DNA from: Sphingomonas sp. CROZ-RG-20F-R02-07
Lineage (GTDB): Bacteria; Pseudomonadota; Alphaproteobacteria; Sphingomonadales; Sphingomonadaceae
DNA length: 64,000 nt
Direction: 5' to 3'
Assembly (NCBI RefSeq): GCF_022662335.1
Contig: NZ_JAKNQJ010000008.1
Coordinates: 1-64,000 of the forward strand
Below are positions 50,153-58,156 of this stretch, one piece after another; the first letter of the stretch is position 1, and every line of letters starts with the position of its first letter. The notes under the pieces are model-generated. The model saw nothing but the letters and a program-made list of their open reading frames with translations. It ran no database searches and was not told where the DNA came from. The position numbers and the translations under genes were made by a program.

Positions 50153-50266
50153 TTCGTGGTATCGGCTACGCTTGCCGAAAAAGGTTCGTGGTATCGACTA
50201 CGCCTGCGCACGTAAGTTCGTGGTATCGACTACGCAGCCAGGCAATCTTCGCGGTATCGACTACGC
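50153..50266 (+). repeat. oriV: Iteron array (four direct repeats), candidate oriV
   Basis: Four 19-bp copies of TTCGTGGTATCGACTACGC at 50153, 50185, 50217 and 50248, with one base changed in the first and in the last. Start-to-start spacing is 32, 32 and 31 bp, about three helical turns, so the repeats lie on one face. They are downstream of repA and match further copies upstream of it, as in iteron-controlled plasmids. Confidence 0.9.
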
Positions 50267-50362
50267 TTTCGCAGGTAGACAGGACTACTGGTGCGATTCG
50301 CAGACATCGACGGCAGAGCGCATTCGGTCGACCGTTGCTGCTAAGCCGGCGAACGGGCCAGA

Positions 50363-51301
50363 TCAGTTGTCCGGAGTAGCTTTCGCTCGCTTCATTGGGG
50401 CCGCCACTGTCGGCACCTCCTTTATGACAACGACGTCGTCGAAAACCTTGGCGCTTTTAGACGCTCCGTCTGCCGGTTGAATGGAAAACTCAAAGCCCGG
50501 AACTGTGCCGTTTGCGGCCTCAACGACGTAAGGCTTGAAGAGCCGCGTTAGGCTTTGATGGCCAATCTGGTGTTGAAGGTCGCCCAGTCTTATCGATGTC
50601 ACGCCCGAGAAGCGGAGGAAGCAAGCCACCTCGTAGAGCCTACGGTTGATCGGGCTCAACTGGAAGTAACTGGGCGCATATTGCATGACGCTACGATCCT
50701 TGAGGATCGCTCTGAAGAGCCAATCACACAGACGGACGTTCACCGCCTTCAATCGGCGCTCGCCTGTTCGCGTCTTGGTGTATTGGAGGCGAGCCGTCTC
50801 GACCCAAGAGAAGAAGCCGGCCTCTCCCTCCCCGCCAGTCTCGATATCTGTCTTGATCTGGGTGCTTTGCAGCCGCTCCAGCGCTTCATACAGTCGCGTG
50901 TAAGCGTTCGCAGAGGGGGTAGCGCCGGTGACCCGAAAGAAGTCATTAGCCGTGAACACAAAGTTCTGGCTTACCTCCTCGCCATTCTCGATCTTCGTGG
51001 CCATGAGGCTCGCGATGTAGAGGATGACTTCCTTGTCATAGATATTTGCCACACCCTTGTGACCGGGGTTTACCTCAATAGTGATATCCCCGGTGCTATA
51101 GGCGAGTGGCTTCATCCACGCCTGCTTCGTCAAGGCGAAGAACGGGTATGCCATCAACGAGAGCTCGCCGTGAACGCCGCCCCGCAGAGGGCTGTCCATG
51201 GAAAACAGGTCGCCTTGCATGGGCGCCACTGCACTTTTGTCGGCGCCGGCCGGGGCCTTCGGGCTCGACGTTCGCGGCTCGGCCGCCTTACCCTTGGGCA
51301 T
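50363..51301 (-). CDS. repA: Replication initiator protein A (RepA)
   Basis: A 312-residue initiator of the 'replication initiator protein A' family seen on alphaproteobacterial plasmids: an Ala/Pro/Lys-rich N-terminus, then LMAYPFFALTKQAWMKPLAYSTGDITIEV, KEVILYIASLMATKIENGE, ANDFFRVTGATPSANAYTRLYEALERLQSTQI and SYFQLSPINRRLYEVACFLRF. It should bind the iterons and recruit replication proteins. Iterons on both sides of the gene imply origin function on one side and autorepression at its promoter on the other. Confidence 0.88.
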   Translation of the reverse strand: MPKGKAAEPRTSSPKAPAGADKSAVAPMQGDLFSMDSPLRGGVHGELSLMAYPFFALTKQAWMKPLAYSTGDITIEVNPGHKGVANIYDKEVILYIASLMATKIENGEEVSQNFVFTANDFFRVTGATPSANAYTRLYEALERLQSTQIKTDIETGGEGEAGFFSWVETARLQYTKTRTGERRLKAVNVRLCDWLFRAILKDRSVMQYAPSYFQLSPINRRLYEVACFLRFSGVTSIRLGDLQHQIGHQSLTRLFKPYVVEAANGTVPGFEFSIQPADGASKSAKVFDDVVVIKEVPTVAAPMKRAKATPDN

Positions 51302-51360
51302 GACAGGCTCCGTTCCTTACAGGCCGGAGGAATTGGACCTCAGCCGCGCCAAGACGCCGG

Positions 51361-51517
51361 GCGTAGCCGATACCACGAGCGCGCCGACGGTTCAGCGAGG
51401 CGACCGGGCCAGGCGTAGTCGATACCACGAACTCTGCACCGCATTTCGGGGGTAATGACATTCCCGTGCAGGGGAGAGGGCCGGTAGCGCCGTCCGACTT
51501 CGTATTATCGACTACGC
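51361..51517. repeat. Iterons upstream of repA (two inverted, one direct)
   Basis: GCGTAG(C/T)CGATACCACGA at 51361-51379 and 51413-51431, the reverse complement of the downstream iterons, and a diverged direct copy TTCGTATTATCGACTACGC at 51499-51517. The first two lie 60 and 112 bp before the repA start on its sense strand, so they probably overlap the promoter and mediate RepA autoregulation. Confidence 0.85.
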
Positions 51518-51636
51518 CTTTGGTCGGTGCTCCGGCCTGACCGCTCGGCGTCGTCGCAAACGACCTGTTTTGACGACCCCCTGTGGGAATCGCGTCACCG
51601 GCGCGATCGGCTGAGAGGTCCGCTTCGGAATGTGAC

Positions 51637-51698
51637 TTCTCAAAACCCATCGCCAATTGTAATCCCGATCTATGGGCCTTGTCGATGAGTTTTGAGAA
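51637..51698. repeat. res: Inverted repeat, probable resolvase site
   Basis: TTCTCAAAACCCATCG (51637-51652) and CGATGAGTTTTGAGAA (51683-51698) form a 16-bp inverted repeat with one mismatch, 30 bp apart, ending 6 bp before the resolvase start. Serine resolvases and invertases bind such sites in front of their own gene. Confidence 0.75.
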
Positions 51699-51704
51699 AA
51701 ATCG

Positions 51705-52253
51705 ATGCTGATTGGGTACGCGCGCGTGTCGACAGCTGAGCAGGATCTGACGATGCAGCTGGACGCGCTGGCCAAGGCCGGCTGCGAGCGGTCGTTCTCG
51801 GACAAGGCGAGCGGCGCGAAGATTAGTCGGCCCGGGTTGCTCGAGGCCATCAGCTACGCGCGGGCCGGCGACGTCCTGGTCGTCTGGAAGTTGGATCGCC
51901 TCGGTCGCACCATGAAGGGTCTGGTCGACCTGGCCGCCGAGCTCGAGGAGAAGGGCATAGGCTTGCGATCGATCACGGACGGGATTGATACGTCTGGCAC
52001 AGCCGGTCGGTTGGTGTTCAACATCCTCGCCGCCATGGCGCAGATGGAGCGTGAACTGGTCAAGGAGCGCACCACAGCGGCGCTTGAGGTAGCCCGGCGT
52101 CGAGGGCGATTCGGCGGTCGAAAGTCCGTCATGACCGATGATCGTAGAAATGCGGCCGAGAGCTTGTTGAAAACGCAGATGACGCCGCGTGAGATCGCCG
52201 GGGCGATCGGCGTCTCGCTCTCGACCTTTTACCGCCATTTTCCTGGGAAGTGA
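51705..52253 (+). CDS. Serine resolvase/invertase (Tn3-resolvase/Hin family)
   Basis: A 182-residue protein. The catalytic Ser9 is in YARVSTAEQD, with the rest of the resolvase domain clear: DVLVVWKLDRLGRTMKGLVDL, GIGLRSITDGIDTSGTAGRLVFNILAAMAQMERELVKERT. The C-terminal helix-turn-helix is MTPREIAGAIGVSLSTFYRHFPGK. It lies beside the repA replicon without a transposase, so it is more likely a plasmid multimer-resolution system than part of a transposon. Confidence 0.92.
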   Translation: MLIGYARVSTAEQDLTMQLDALAKAGCERSFSDKASGAKISRPGLLEAISYARAGDVLVVWKLDRLGRTMKGLVDLAAELEEKGIGLRSITDGIDTSGTAGRLVFNILAAMAQMERELVKERTTAALEVARRRGRFGGRKSVMTDDRRNAAESLLKTQMTPREIAGAIGVSLSTFYRHFPGK

Positions 52254-52327
52254 CTGCCGGTCGCGTCTGGGTTCGCGGCGGCTAGTAACGTGAGATCGTC
52301 CTATGGACGCGAACCCCGTCCCGGCCA

Positions 52328-52678
52328 CTACCGGGCTGACACAGGGTCGGCTGCTGCATCGGCTTCCGTATCCTGGTCGAGATCTGCGATCGTTGAGGCG
52401 TGTCCCTTCGTGAGGTGCGCCGCTGGAGGGGATCTGAAGCCCTCGGAACCGAGAAATTCGTACTTGATGTAGCGATCGCTCTCGATCCGCTCGAGAACGG
52501 CATTGATGACCGCTTCGCGAGAAGGGAGCTGAAGCCGCTGCTGGAGGCGTTCCGCGATTGCAACAGCAATCGGAGACAACGCGATCGTCGAGCGGCGATA
52601 ACCAGCCTGGTCCTCGCGCTCCTTCTTCAGTCGCATAGATCGGGTGCTGCGTTTTAGAGGCTGATCGTCGTTCGTCAT
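52328..52678 (-). CDS. Hypothetical DNA-binding-like protein (116 aa)
   Basis: A 116-residue protein: basic N-terminus (PLKRSTRSMRLKKEREDQAGYRR), then STIALSPIAVAIAERLQQRLQLPSREAVINAVLERIESDRY, a strand-helix-helix pattern like that of RHH proteins, and an acidic tail. The ATG at 52678 is the probable start. It may regulate replication or partition; the family is not certain. Confidence 0.55.
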   Translation of the reverse strand: MTNDDQPLKRSTRSMRLKKEREDQAGYRRSTIALSPIAVAIAERLQQRLQLPSREAVINAVLERIESDRYIKYEFLGSEGFRSPPAAHLTKGHASTIADLDQDTEADAAADPVSAR

Positions 52679-52775
52679 AGGGCGACGACATTCTGCCAGG
52701 GTCAGGCGCGACGCAATACGGCTGCTGCATACCGAAGCAAGGCTGGGCCGGGCTGCACGGCGATCAACGCGCGGC

Positions 52776-53183
52776 TCACTGCGCGTGGGTGTCGAGACTG
52801 GCGCCCGCCCCGCCGCGAGCAACGTAAGTAGGATCCTGCTGGGCACGATAGTCGGTCAGCATGCCTTCGTAGAGGGTCATCGTCTTGTTCAACGATTGAA
52901 GAAAGACGGGGTCGAAATAGATCATCGGCTCGTTGAGGATATCGACGGCGAAGAAAGCTCGGATCACGTCGATTTCGAGGATCTCGGCGAGTTGATCGAT
53001 CAGGTGGCCGGTTAACGGCGTTCTTCCCGCCTTGATCTTCACGACGAGGCTGAGGCTTCGCCCGAGACGATTCGCCACTTCTGGGTTGGTTAGGCCGCGA
53101 CGCCGCCATTCCTCTCGGAACAGCGTGAGAAAACCCCGTTGTCTGTCAGCGCTGACGGCGAATGCCTTGCCTTGGTGGTACAT
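52776..53183 (-). CDS. HTH-type regulator-like protein (135 aa)
   Basis: A 135-residue protein with an XRE-like helix-turn-helix (RGLTNPEVANRLGRSLSLVVKIKAGRTPLTGHLIDQLAEIL) at about 29-68 and a C-terminal helical part. The start at 53183 has GGTGAGGGGG just upstream. A likely transcriptional regulator of neighbouring plasmid genes, perhaps of the tra operon beginning 750 bp away. Confidence 0.65.
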   Translation of the reverse strand: MYHQGKAFAVSADRQRGFLTLFREEWRRRGLTNPEVANRLGRSLSLVVKIKAGRTPLTGHLIDQLAEILEIDVIRAFFAVDILNEPMIYFDPVFLQSLNKTMTLYEGMLTDYRAQQDPTYVARGGAGASLDTHAQ

Positions 53184-53231
53184 GGTGCGACCCCCTCACC
53201 GGTCGCAATACTCCAGTATTCCGAGGATTTG

Positions 53232-53615
53232 TCAATCAGGCTCGGCGACGGGAAGATGTGAACAATCCTTAAATGTTCCATGAAATACGGCGAGCAGTGC
53301 TATTACGAAGGCGAGCCGAGTTGGGACTGGATGATCGGTGTACTGCATGGCTAGGTCACGCGCTTGCTGGAACATCGGTTTTTGGCTGAGCGGAATGCGC
53401 AGCGTGACCCGGACATCGCCCGGTAGATCGAGCTCCTGAGCCTCCTCTACCAACGCTTTCGGATCCTCTGCACAGAGGAAAATCTCCATCCCTTTCAGTG
53501 CGGTAGCGGACACGCTCTCGAACGCGAGCGTGTGATGCGAGTGGATACGAATGGCGTGACTCGCGAGCCGGAAAACCGACTTATCGAACGTGAATGTGTA
53601 GATCACCTGGGACAT
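53232..53615 (-). CDS. Hypothetical protein next to the tra promoter (127 aa)
   Basis: A 127-residue soluble protein (MSQVIYTFTFDKSVFRLASHAIRIHSHHTLAFESV ... RLAFVIALLAVFHGTFKD). It is divergent from the tra operon across 320 bp and would be well placed as a regulator. No DNA-binding motif is visible, so this is only positional. Confidence 0.6.
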   Translation of the reverse strand: MSQVIYTFTFDKSVFRLASHAIRIHSHHTLAFESVSATALKGMEIFLCAEDPKALVEEAQELDLPGDVRVTLRIPLSQKPMFQQARDLAMQYTDHPVPTRLAFVIALLAVFHGTFKDCSHLPVAEPD

Positions 53616-53938
53616 AGGCGACCATATTCCTTCCCCCAGGGGATAGGCCATACCCGATCAGCAATAGCCCCAAGCGCCGGTTGTCGGCGGATGCAGCTCA
53701 CTCGCCCATCCTTCACAAAGACGATCGCAAGTAAACAGGGTAATTTTTTTACCCTGTAGGGGCCTGCGCGTCCGGTCGCACCGATCCGGATCGATCTCCC
53801 TGAGCGCCGCAACTGCGAACAACAGTGTTACGATCGTTGTCACAGACAAGGTAACTTTTTTCCTCTGTTCAAGTGTTACGATTTCGTTTTTTTTATCAGC
53901 GGCGCAGCAATTCGCTTCGTCTATCAAGGGGAAAGAGC
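53616..53938 (+). promoter_or_regulatory. Regulatory region of the tra operon
   Basis: AT-rich relative to its surroundings. It contains a perfect palindrome CAGGGTAA-ttttt-TTACCCTG (53736-53756), direct repeats GTGTTACGAT at 53825 and 53873, 48 bp apart, and the related tracts GGGTAATTTTTTT and AGGTAACTTTTTT. The palindrome could be an operator or a terminator for upstream transcription. The traA ribosome-binding site is AAGGGGAAAG, directly before the ATG at 53939. Confidence 0.6.
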
Positions 53939-54262
53939 ATGTCTGCACTTGCGATGCCGAAGGAGGGTCGTACCAACGCCGTCCTTCTCGGTCTGGCAAT
54001 CATCGCCATGGTGATGGTTCTGGGCGCGTCGGCGGCCTTCGCCGGCACCGATACGACGTTCAATACCGCTCTGACGAAGTTCACGGACTTCCTTGAGGGC
54101 TCGGGCGGCAAGATCATCACCGTGATGAGCCTCGCCGGCGGCATCGTCGCGCTCGCGTCGGGTCGCTTCAGCCTCGGCCAGGTGGCCGTTCCCGTCGCGG
54201 TCGGCGTCGGCGCCGGCACCGGCATTCCGATCGTCACCTCGACCGTCACTGCGACGATCTGA
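53939..54262 (+). CDS. traA: F-type pilin precursor TraA
   Basis: A 107-residue prepilin. The leader of about 36 residues ends ...MVLGASAAFA, followed by the mature part GTDTTFNTALTKFTDFLEGSGG and two hydrophobic helices (IITVMSLAGGIVALASG and VAVPVAVGVGAGTGIPIVTSTV). It forms the conjugative pilus after cleavage and membrane insertion. First gene of the transfer operon, as in F. Confidence 0.88.
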   Translation: MSALAMPKEGRTNAVLLGLAIIAMVMVLGASAAFAGTDTTFNTALTKFTDFLEGSGGKIITVMSLAGGIVALASGRFSLGQVAVPVAVGVGAGTGIPIVTSTVTATI

Positions 54263-54302
54263 GGCGCGGCTGGAATCAACCGCTGGGAGGGCGGCTTAGC
54301 TT

Positions 54303-54587
54303 ATGGACCGGTATTCCATCCCCTCGCATCTCGACGACCCGGAGCTGATCGGCTTCTGGACGCTGGACGAGTTCCTCGCGATGGCGATCCCCTTCATCTG
54401 GGGCATCCTATCGCAGCACGTCGTGATCGGGTTGGTGGTCTCGTTGCTCGGGTGGTGGGGGTTTCGGAAACTCAAAGCCGGGAAGGCCTCGTCGTGGATT
54501 CTCCACATGGCCTACTGGCATCTCCCGTCGAGCTTTACCGGGCTTAAAGCGACGCCGCCCTCTCACCTTCGCGTGATGGTGGGCTAA
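54303..54587 (+). CDS. traL: Pilus assembly protein TraL
   Basis: A 94-residue inner-membrane protein with two hydrophobic segments (FLAMAIPFIWGILS and VIGLVVSLLGWWGF). The ending resembles TraL (KAGKASSWILHMAYWHLP). It takes part in early pilus assembly. The stop abuts the traE start. Confidence 0.88.
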   Translation: MDRYSIPSHLDDPELIGFWTLDEFLAMAIPFIWGILSQHVVIGLVVSLLGWWGFRKLKAGKASSWILHMAYWHLPSSFTGLKATPPSHLRVMVG

Positions 54588-55172
54588 ATGGATTACAGTG
54601 TCGGCCTCGCGCAGTCGCAGCGGGTCATCAAGCAACGCAACATGCTCGGCATCGTCGCGCTCGTGCTGGCGGGCCTTGTCGTCCTGCTCTTCCTGGTGGG
54701 CGCGACACGCGACCGGGAAATCGTGCTGCAGCCGATCGTGCGCACACCGCTGACGCTCTCCTCGAGCGGGGTCAGCAAGGATTATCTCGAGATGGTCACG
54801 CGCGACACCGCGTTGATGACGCTCAATCGATCGCCGGAGAACCTCCAGTATTGGATGGACTCGATACTCGCGATCGCCACGCCCGAGAGCCACGGCGCGC
54901 TCAAGCGTGATCTCATGAAGATCGTCAATGAGCAGAATGGCTCGACGATCAGCCAGTATTTCACCCTCACCGGCATGAAGGTCGACCCCGAGGGTCTGAC
55001 CTCTGAGGTGAGTGGGACACTCCACACTGTCGTCGGTTCGAAGTCGGTCACCGCCGAGCCGAAGATCTTTCGTTTTTACTGGGCGTATCGCGGCCTCTCC
55101 CTGCAGCTGAAGGGCTTCGGGATGGTGAGCAAGGCCGACAAGGACGGCGCCGCACTCGGAGACGCGTCATGA
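54588..55172 (+). CDS. traE: T4SS protein TraE
   Basis: A 194-residue VirB5/TraE-like protein with one N-terminal membrane segment (IVALVLAGLVVLLFLVG) and a periplasmic domain containing SGVSKDYLEMVTRDTALMTLNRSPENLQYWMDSIL. Needed for pilus assembly and part of the inner-membrane platform (the VirB8-like role in F systems). Overlaps traK by 4 bp. Confidence 0.9.
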   Translation: MDYSVGLAQSQRVIKQRNMLGIVALVLAGLVVLLFLVGATRDREIVLQPIVRTPLTLSSSGVSKDYLEMVTRDTALMTLNRSPENLQYWMDSILAIATPESHGALKRDLMKIVNEQNGSTISQYFTLTGMKVDPEGLTSEVSGTLHTVVGSKSVTAEPKIFRFYWAYRGLSLQLKGFGMVSKADKDGAALGDAS

Positions 55173-55981
55173 GCCCTCTGCTTGCATACGGTCTTATCGG
55201 CGCTGGAGGAGCGGTCACCAGTCGGTGGTGCCATCTGTCGCGATTGATCGGCGGGTGCATGATCGTGGTTGGTGGGGTTGCGCTCGCGGCGCCAGCTTTC
55301 GCAGACGAGCACGTGCTGGCGCGCGACAACAGCGAGGTCGCCTGCACAATGTCCAAGTCGGGGCTGACTCGCGTCAGCCTCAAGGACGATCGCTTTGCCA
55401 GCGTCTCCAAGCTCACCACCGGCGTCGACAGCGAGGACTTCACCGTCGTCAATGAGCCCAACCGCGGCGATATCTACGTCTCGGTGCCTGAAGGCTACTC
55501 CCGCGCGACGGTCTCCTTCTTCGGCACAACGGCAAAAGGCTACGTTTACAAGTTCTCCTGCCGCCTCGCCGGCGACGACGCACAGCAGGTCTTTGTCGAG
55601 AACAAGGACGTCGAAACCGAGAAGCAGACGCAGGTCGCTTCCGCGGCGCCGACCCCGCAGGAGGCATCCGCGAACCTCGTCCAGGCGATGTACGAGAATG
55701 CCAATCTCGATGGCTTCGAGATCCGGCCCGCGTCGATGGCGGCCGTAATGATCGGCGCTCTCAAGGTGCAGATGATCTCAGAATACCGCGGCGCGCAGAT
55801 CGCAGGCCGGGTCCTGCGGATCCAGAACACCGGCAAGGCGCCGGTATCGCTCGGTGAGGGGACGATTGCGCCGTCTAACGCGATCGCGGTCTCGGTGCCG
55901 CACCCTGACCTCAAGCCCGGTGAAGCCACCACCGTCTACATCGTCACGCCTTCGGGCCTCGCCAACGGAGTGCGGCCATGA
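55169..55981 (+). CDS. traK: T4SS outer-membrane core protein TraK (secretin-like, VirB9 analogue)
   Basis: A 270-residue protein with an N-terminal signal (GCMIVVGGVALAAPAFA) and beta-rich periplasmic domain, ending ATTVYIVTPSGLANGVRP. TraK, TraV and TraB make up the envelope-spanning core complex of F-type T4SS. Overlaps traE and traB, so the genes are coupled. A start further downstream (GTG/ATG near 55258) would give a more standard signal peptide. Confidence 0.88.
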   Translation: MSPLLAYGLIGAGGAVTSRWCHLSRLIGGCMIVVGGVALAAPAFADEHVLARDNSEVACTMSKSGLTRVSLKDDRFASVSKLTTGVDSEDFTVVNEPNRGDIYVSVPEGYSRATVSFFGTTAKGYVYKFSCRLAGDDAQQVFVENKDVETEKQTQVASAAPTPQEASANLVQAMYENANLDGFEIRPASMAAVMIGALKVQMISEYRGAQIAGRVLRIQNTGKAPVSLGEGTIAPSNAIAVSVPHPDLKPGEATTVYIVTPSGLANGVRP

Positions 55982-57306
55982 GCCTCAGGGACATCTTCAA
56001 TCGCAACAAGGCCAAGCAGCTCGATGCTGAGCCCGAGGAGGGCGACGACACCGGCATGATGGCCGGCAATGAGGCCGTTCGGAAAAAGCAGACGATGTGG
56101 TTGTCGATCATCGCCGGCTTCATCGTGCTGTTCGGAGGTTGGTACATCCTCAAGCCGTCAGGCAAGGCCACGATCGCGCAGACCGACGGCAAGGACGTGA
56201 CGATCGCGACCGACGACATGGTCAACCGCAACATGTCTCAGCGCGAGTGGCAGGCCTCTTCCGAGGCGCAGATGCAGTCCATCAACAATCAGCTGAAGTC
56301 GGTCGATGGCCAGGCGGCGCAGATGCGCGCGCTTCAGGAACAGGTCGCGGCGCTGCAGGGCCAGAACCAGTCAATGGCGTCCGATGGCCAACGGGTCATG
56401 AGCGCCTACCAGCAGGAGAACGACCAGCTGCGCAAGCAGATTTCCGACCGTTCCACCACGCCTGCACCAGCGCCGATCCCGACCCAGATGTACGGAGCCG
56501 GGCAGCCGAACTTCCGCACTCCCGGTGGAGCAGCGGGTCCGATGACGGCAGGGGAGGCGGCTGCGGCTGCGGTCGCTTCGCGCCAGATCAAGCTCGTCTC
56601 GTTCGAGGGTGGTCCCACCGGCACCGCCACCCGGATTTCCGGTGGCACCACTAGCTATACCGACAGCCCGAACTACCTGCCGCCCAACTCCATCGCCAAG
56701 GCGAAGGTCATCGTCGGCGTCGACGCTTCTGCGGGTGTCCAGTCGCAGTCCGATCCTCTGCCCGTCGTGCTGCGCATCACCGGACCGGCACGCTCGGTCT
56801 ATCGGGACGGCAAGCTGCTCACGACACGGATCGAGGGCTGCCTCATCAACGGCGCGGCGCGCGGCGATCTCTCATCCGAGAAGGTCTATGTGAAGCTGCA
56901 GCGGATGACCTGCCCGCAGTCAAACGGCCGCTATGCCGTGTCGGACGTGAAGGGCTTCATCAGCTTCGCCGGCAAGACCGGCGTGCGCGGCCGGGTCGTC
57001 AGCCGCGAGGGTGGCCTGGTCGGTCAGGCATTCCTTGCCGGCGTTGCGGGCGGCATCGGCCGCGGTTTCGCAGCCAACGCCAACTCGTCGCTGCTCGGCT
57101 CGAACATCACGGTGAACGGGAAGCGTCAGATGCTCGGCGCTGGCGAGCTCGCAACCGGCGGCATCGGCAACGGTGTCGCGGAAGCCGGCGACATGGTCAG
57201 CAAGTATCTGATCGAGCGTGCCGAGCAATACCAACCGGTAATCGAGATGCCCACCGGCATCGATGTCGAGATCGTCTTCCTCGAGGGCGTCTTCATCCAG
57301 AACTGA
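55978..57306 (+). CDS. traB: T4SS core protein TraB (VirB10 family)
   Basis: A 442-residue protein with a cytoplasmic N-terminus, one membrane helix at about 40-58 (TMWLSIIAGFIVLFGGWYIL), a coiled-coil Gln-rich region (QMRALQEQVAALQGQNQ), a Pro-rich linker and the beta-barrel TrbI-like domain (YLPPNSIAKAKVIVGVDAS ... VRGRVVSREGGLVGQAFLAGVAGG). Spans both membranes in the core complex. Start overlaps the traK stop. Confidence 0.92.
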   Translation: MSLRDIFNRNKAKQLDAEPEEGDDTGMMAGNEAVRKKQTMWLSIIAGFIVLFGGWYILKPSGKATIAQTDGKDVTIATDDMVNRNMSQREWQASSEAQMQSINNQLKSVDGQAAQMRALQEQVAALQGQNQSMASDGQRVMSAYQQENDQLRKQISDRSTTPAPAPIPTQMYGAGQPNFRTPGGAAGPMTAGEAAAAAVASRQIKLVSFEGGPTGTATRISGGTTSYTDSPNYLPPNSIAKAKVIVGVDASAGVQSQSDPLPVVLRITGPARSVYRDGKLLTTRIEGCLINGAARGDLSSEKVYVKLQRMTCPQSNGRYAVSDVKGFISFAGKTGVRGRVVSREGGLVGQAFLAGVAGGIGRGFAANANSSLLGSNITVNGKRQMLGAGELATGGIGNGVAEAGDMVSKYLIERAEQYQPVIEMPTGIDVEIVFLEGVFIQN

Positions 57307-57340
57307 GCGGCCTCGACTAGGTCGGAAAGGCGGAAGAGTT

Positions 57341-58156
57341 ATGATGCAGGGTTTGGGATCGTTGTCCCTCGCGGCCATGGCGGCGCTTCTCACCGGAAGC
57401 GCGGCGGCTCCCGACGGCGAAATCGTCAAGGCGGCGCTGGCCAAGAGGCTGCCTAAAACGCAGGTGACTTCGGTCGACTGCTCCAAGGTGGAAGGCTTGT
57501 GCGAGGTCGTCGCCGGGTCGAACCTCTTCTACGTCGACAAGTCGGCTCGTTTCCTTGTCATCGGCCGCGTCTACGACATGCAGACGCGCCAAGACCTGAC
57601 CGCGGCGCGGTTGCTCGCGCTCAACCCCGACATGCTTGTTGGCGGCTCCGCGAAGGCGAATAGCGCGGCCGATGCGCCCGACGCACCGCCGGCGTCGGTG
57701 GGCGCGAGCACGCGCGTGACCCAGGCGGCGTCGCCGCAGCGCCTCGACCTATCAGTGCTGTCGAAGAAGGGCGCGATCGTCTGGGGCTCGGGCGCCCAGA
57801 CGGTGACCGTCTTCTCCGACTTCCATTGCGGATACTGCCGGGCGCTCAGCCAGTCGCTCGAGTCGATGAACGTCACCGTGATCGAGCGCCCGATCTCGGT
57901 ACTGGGGAGCCGCGAGGTTGCAGATCTCGTGCTGTGCGCGCGCGACAAGCATGCGGCGGTTCGTGCCGCCTATGCGCAGGACGAGATCCGCACGGGTCCC
58001 AAGTGCGACACCAGCGGGCTCGATGAGAACGAGGCGTTCGCCAAGGCACATGGCCTCAACGGTACGCCGGTCATCGTCCGCTCGGACGGCGCGGTGATGG
58101 AGGGCTTCAAGCCGAAGCCTCAGCTCGAAGCATGGTTGAAGGGAGCGAGGTCGTGA
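57341..58156 (+). CDS. DsbC-like disulfide isomerase of the transfer operon
   Basis: A 271-residue periplasmic thioredoxin-fold protein with a signal peptide (SLSLAAMAALLTGSAAA). The CGYC active site in FSDFHCGYCRAL is at about 162-165, the cis-Pro in NGTPVIV. DsbC/TrbB-type proteins help fold cysteine-rich T4SS proteins in F-type systems. The N-terminal part (VKAALAKRLPKTQVTSVDCSKVEGLCEV) matches DsbC dimerisation regions. It overlaps traV by the GTGA junction. Confidence 0.88.
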   Translation: MMQGLGSLSLAAMAALLTGSAAAPDGEIVKAALAKRLPKTQVTSVDCSKVEGLCEVVAGSNLFYVDKSARFLVIGRVYDMQTRQDLTAARLLALNPDMLVGGSAKANSAADAPDAPPASVGASTRVTQAASPQRLDLSVLSKKGAIVWGSGAQTVTVFSDFHCGYCRALSQSLESMNVTVIERPISVLGSREVADLVLCARDKHAAVRAAYAQDEIRTGPKCDTSGLDENEAFAKAHGLNGTPVIVRSDGAVMEGFKPKPQLEAWLKGARS

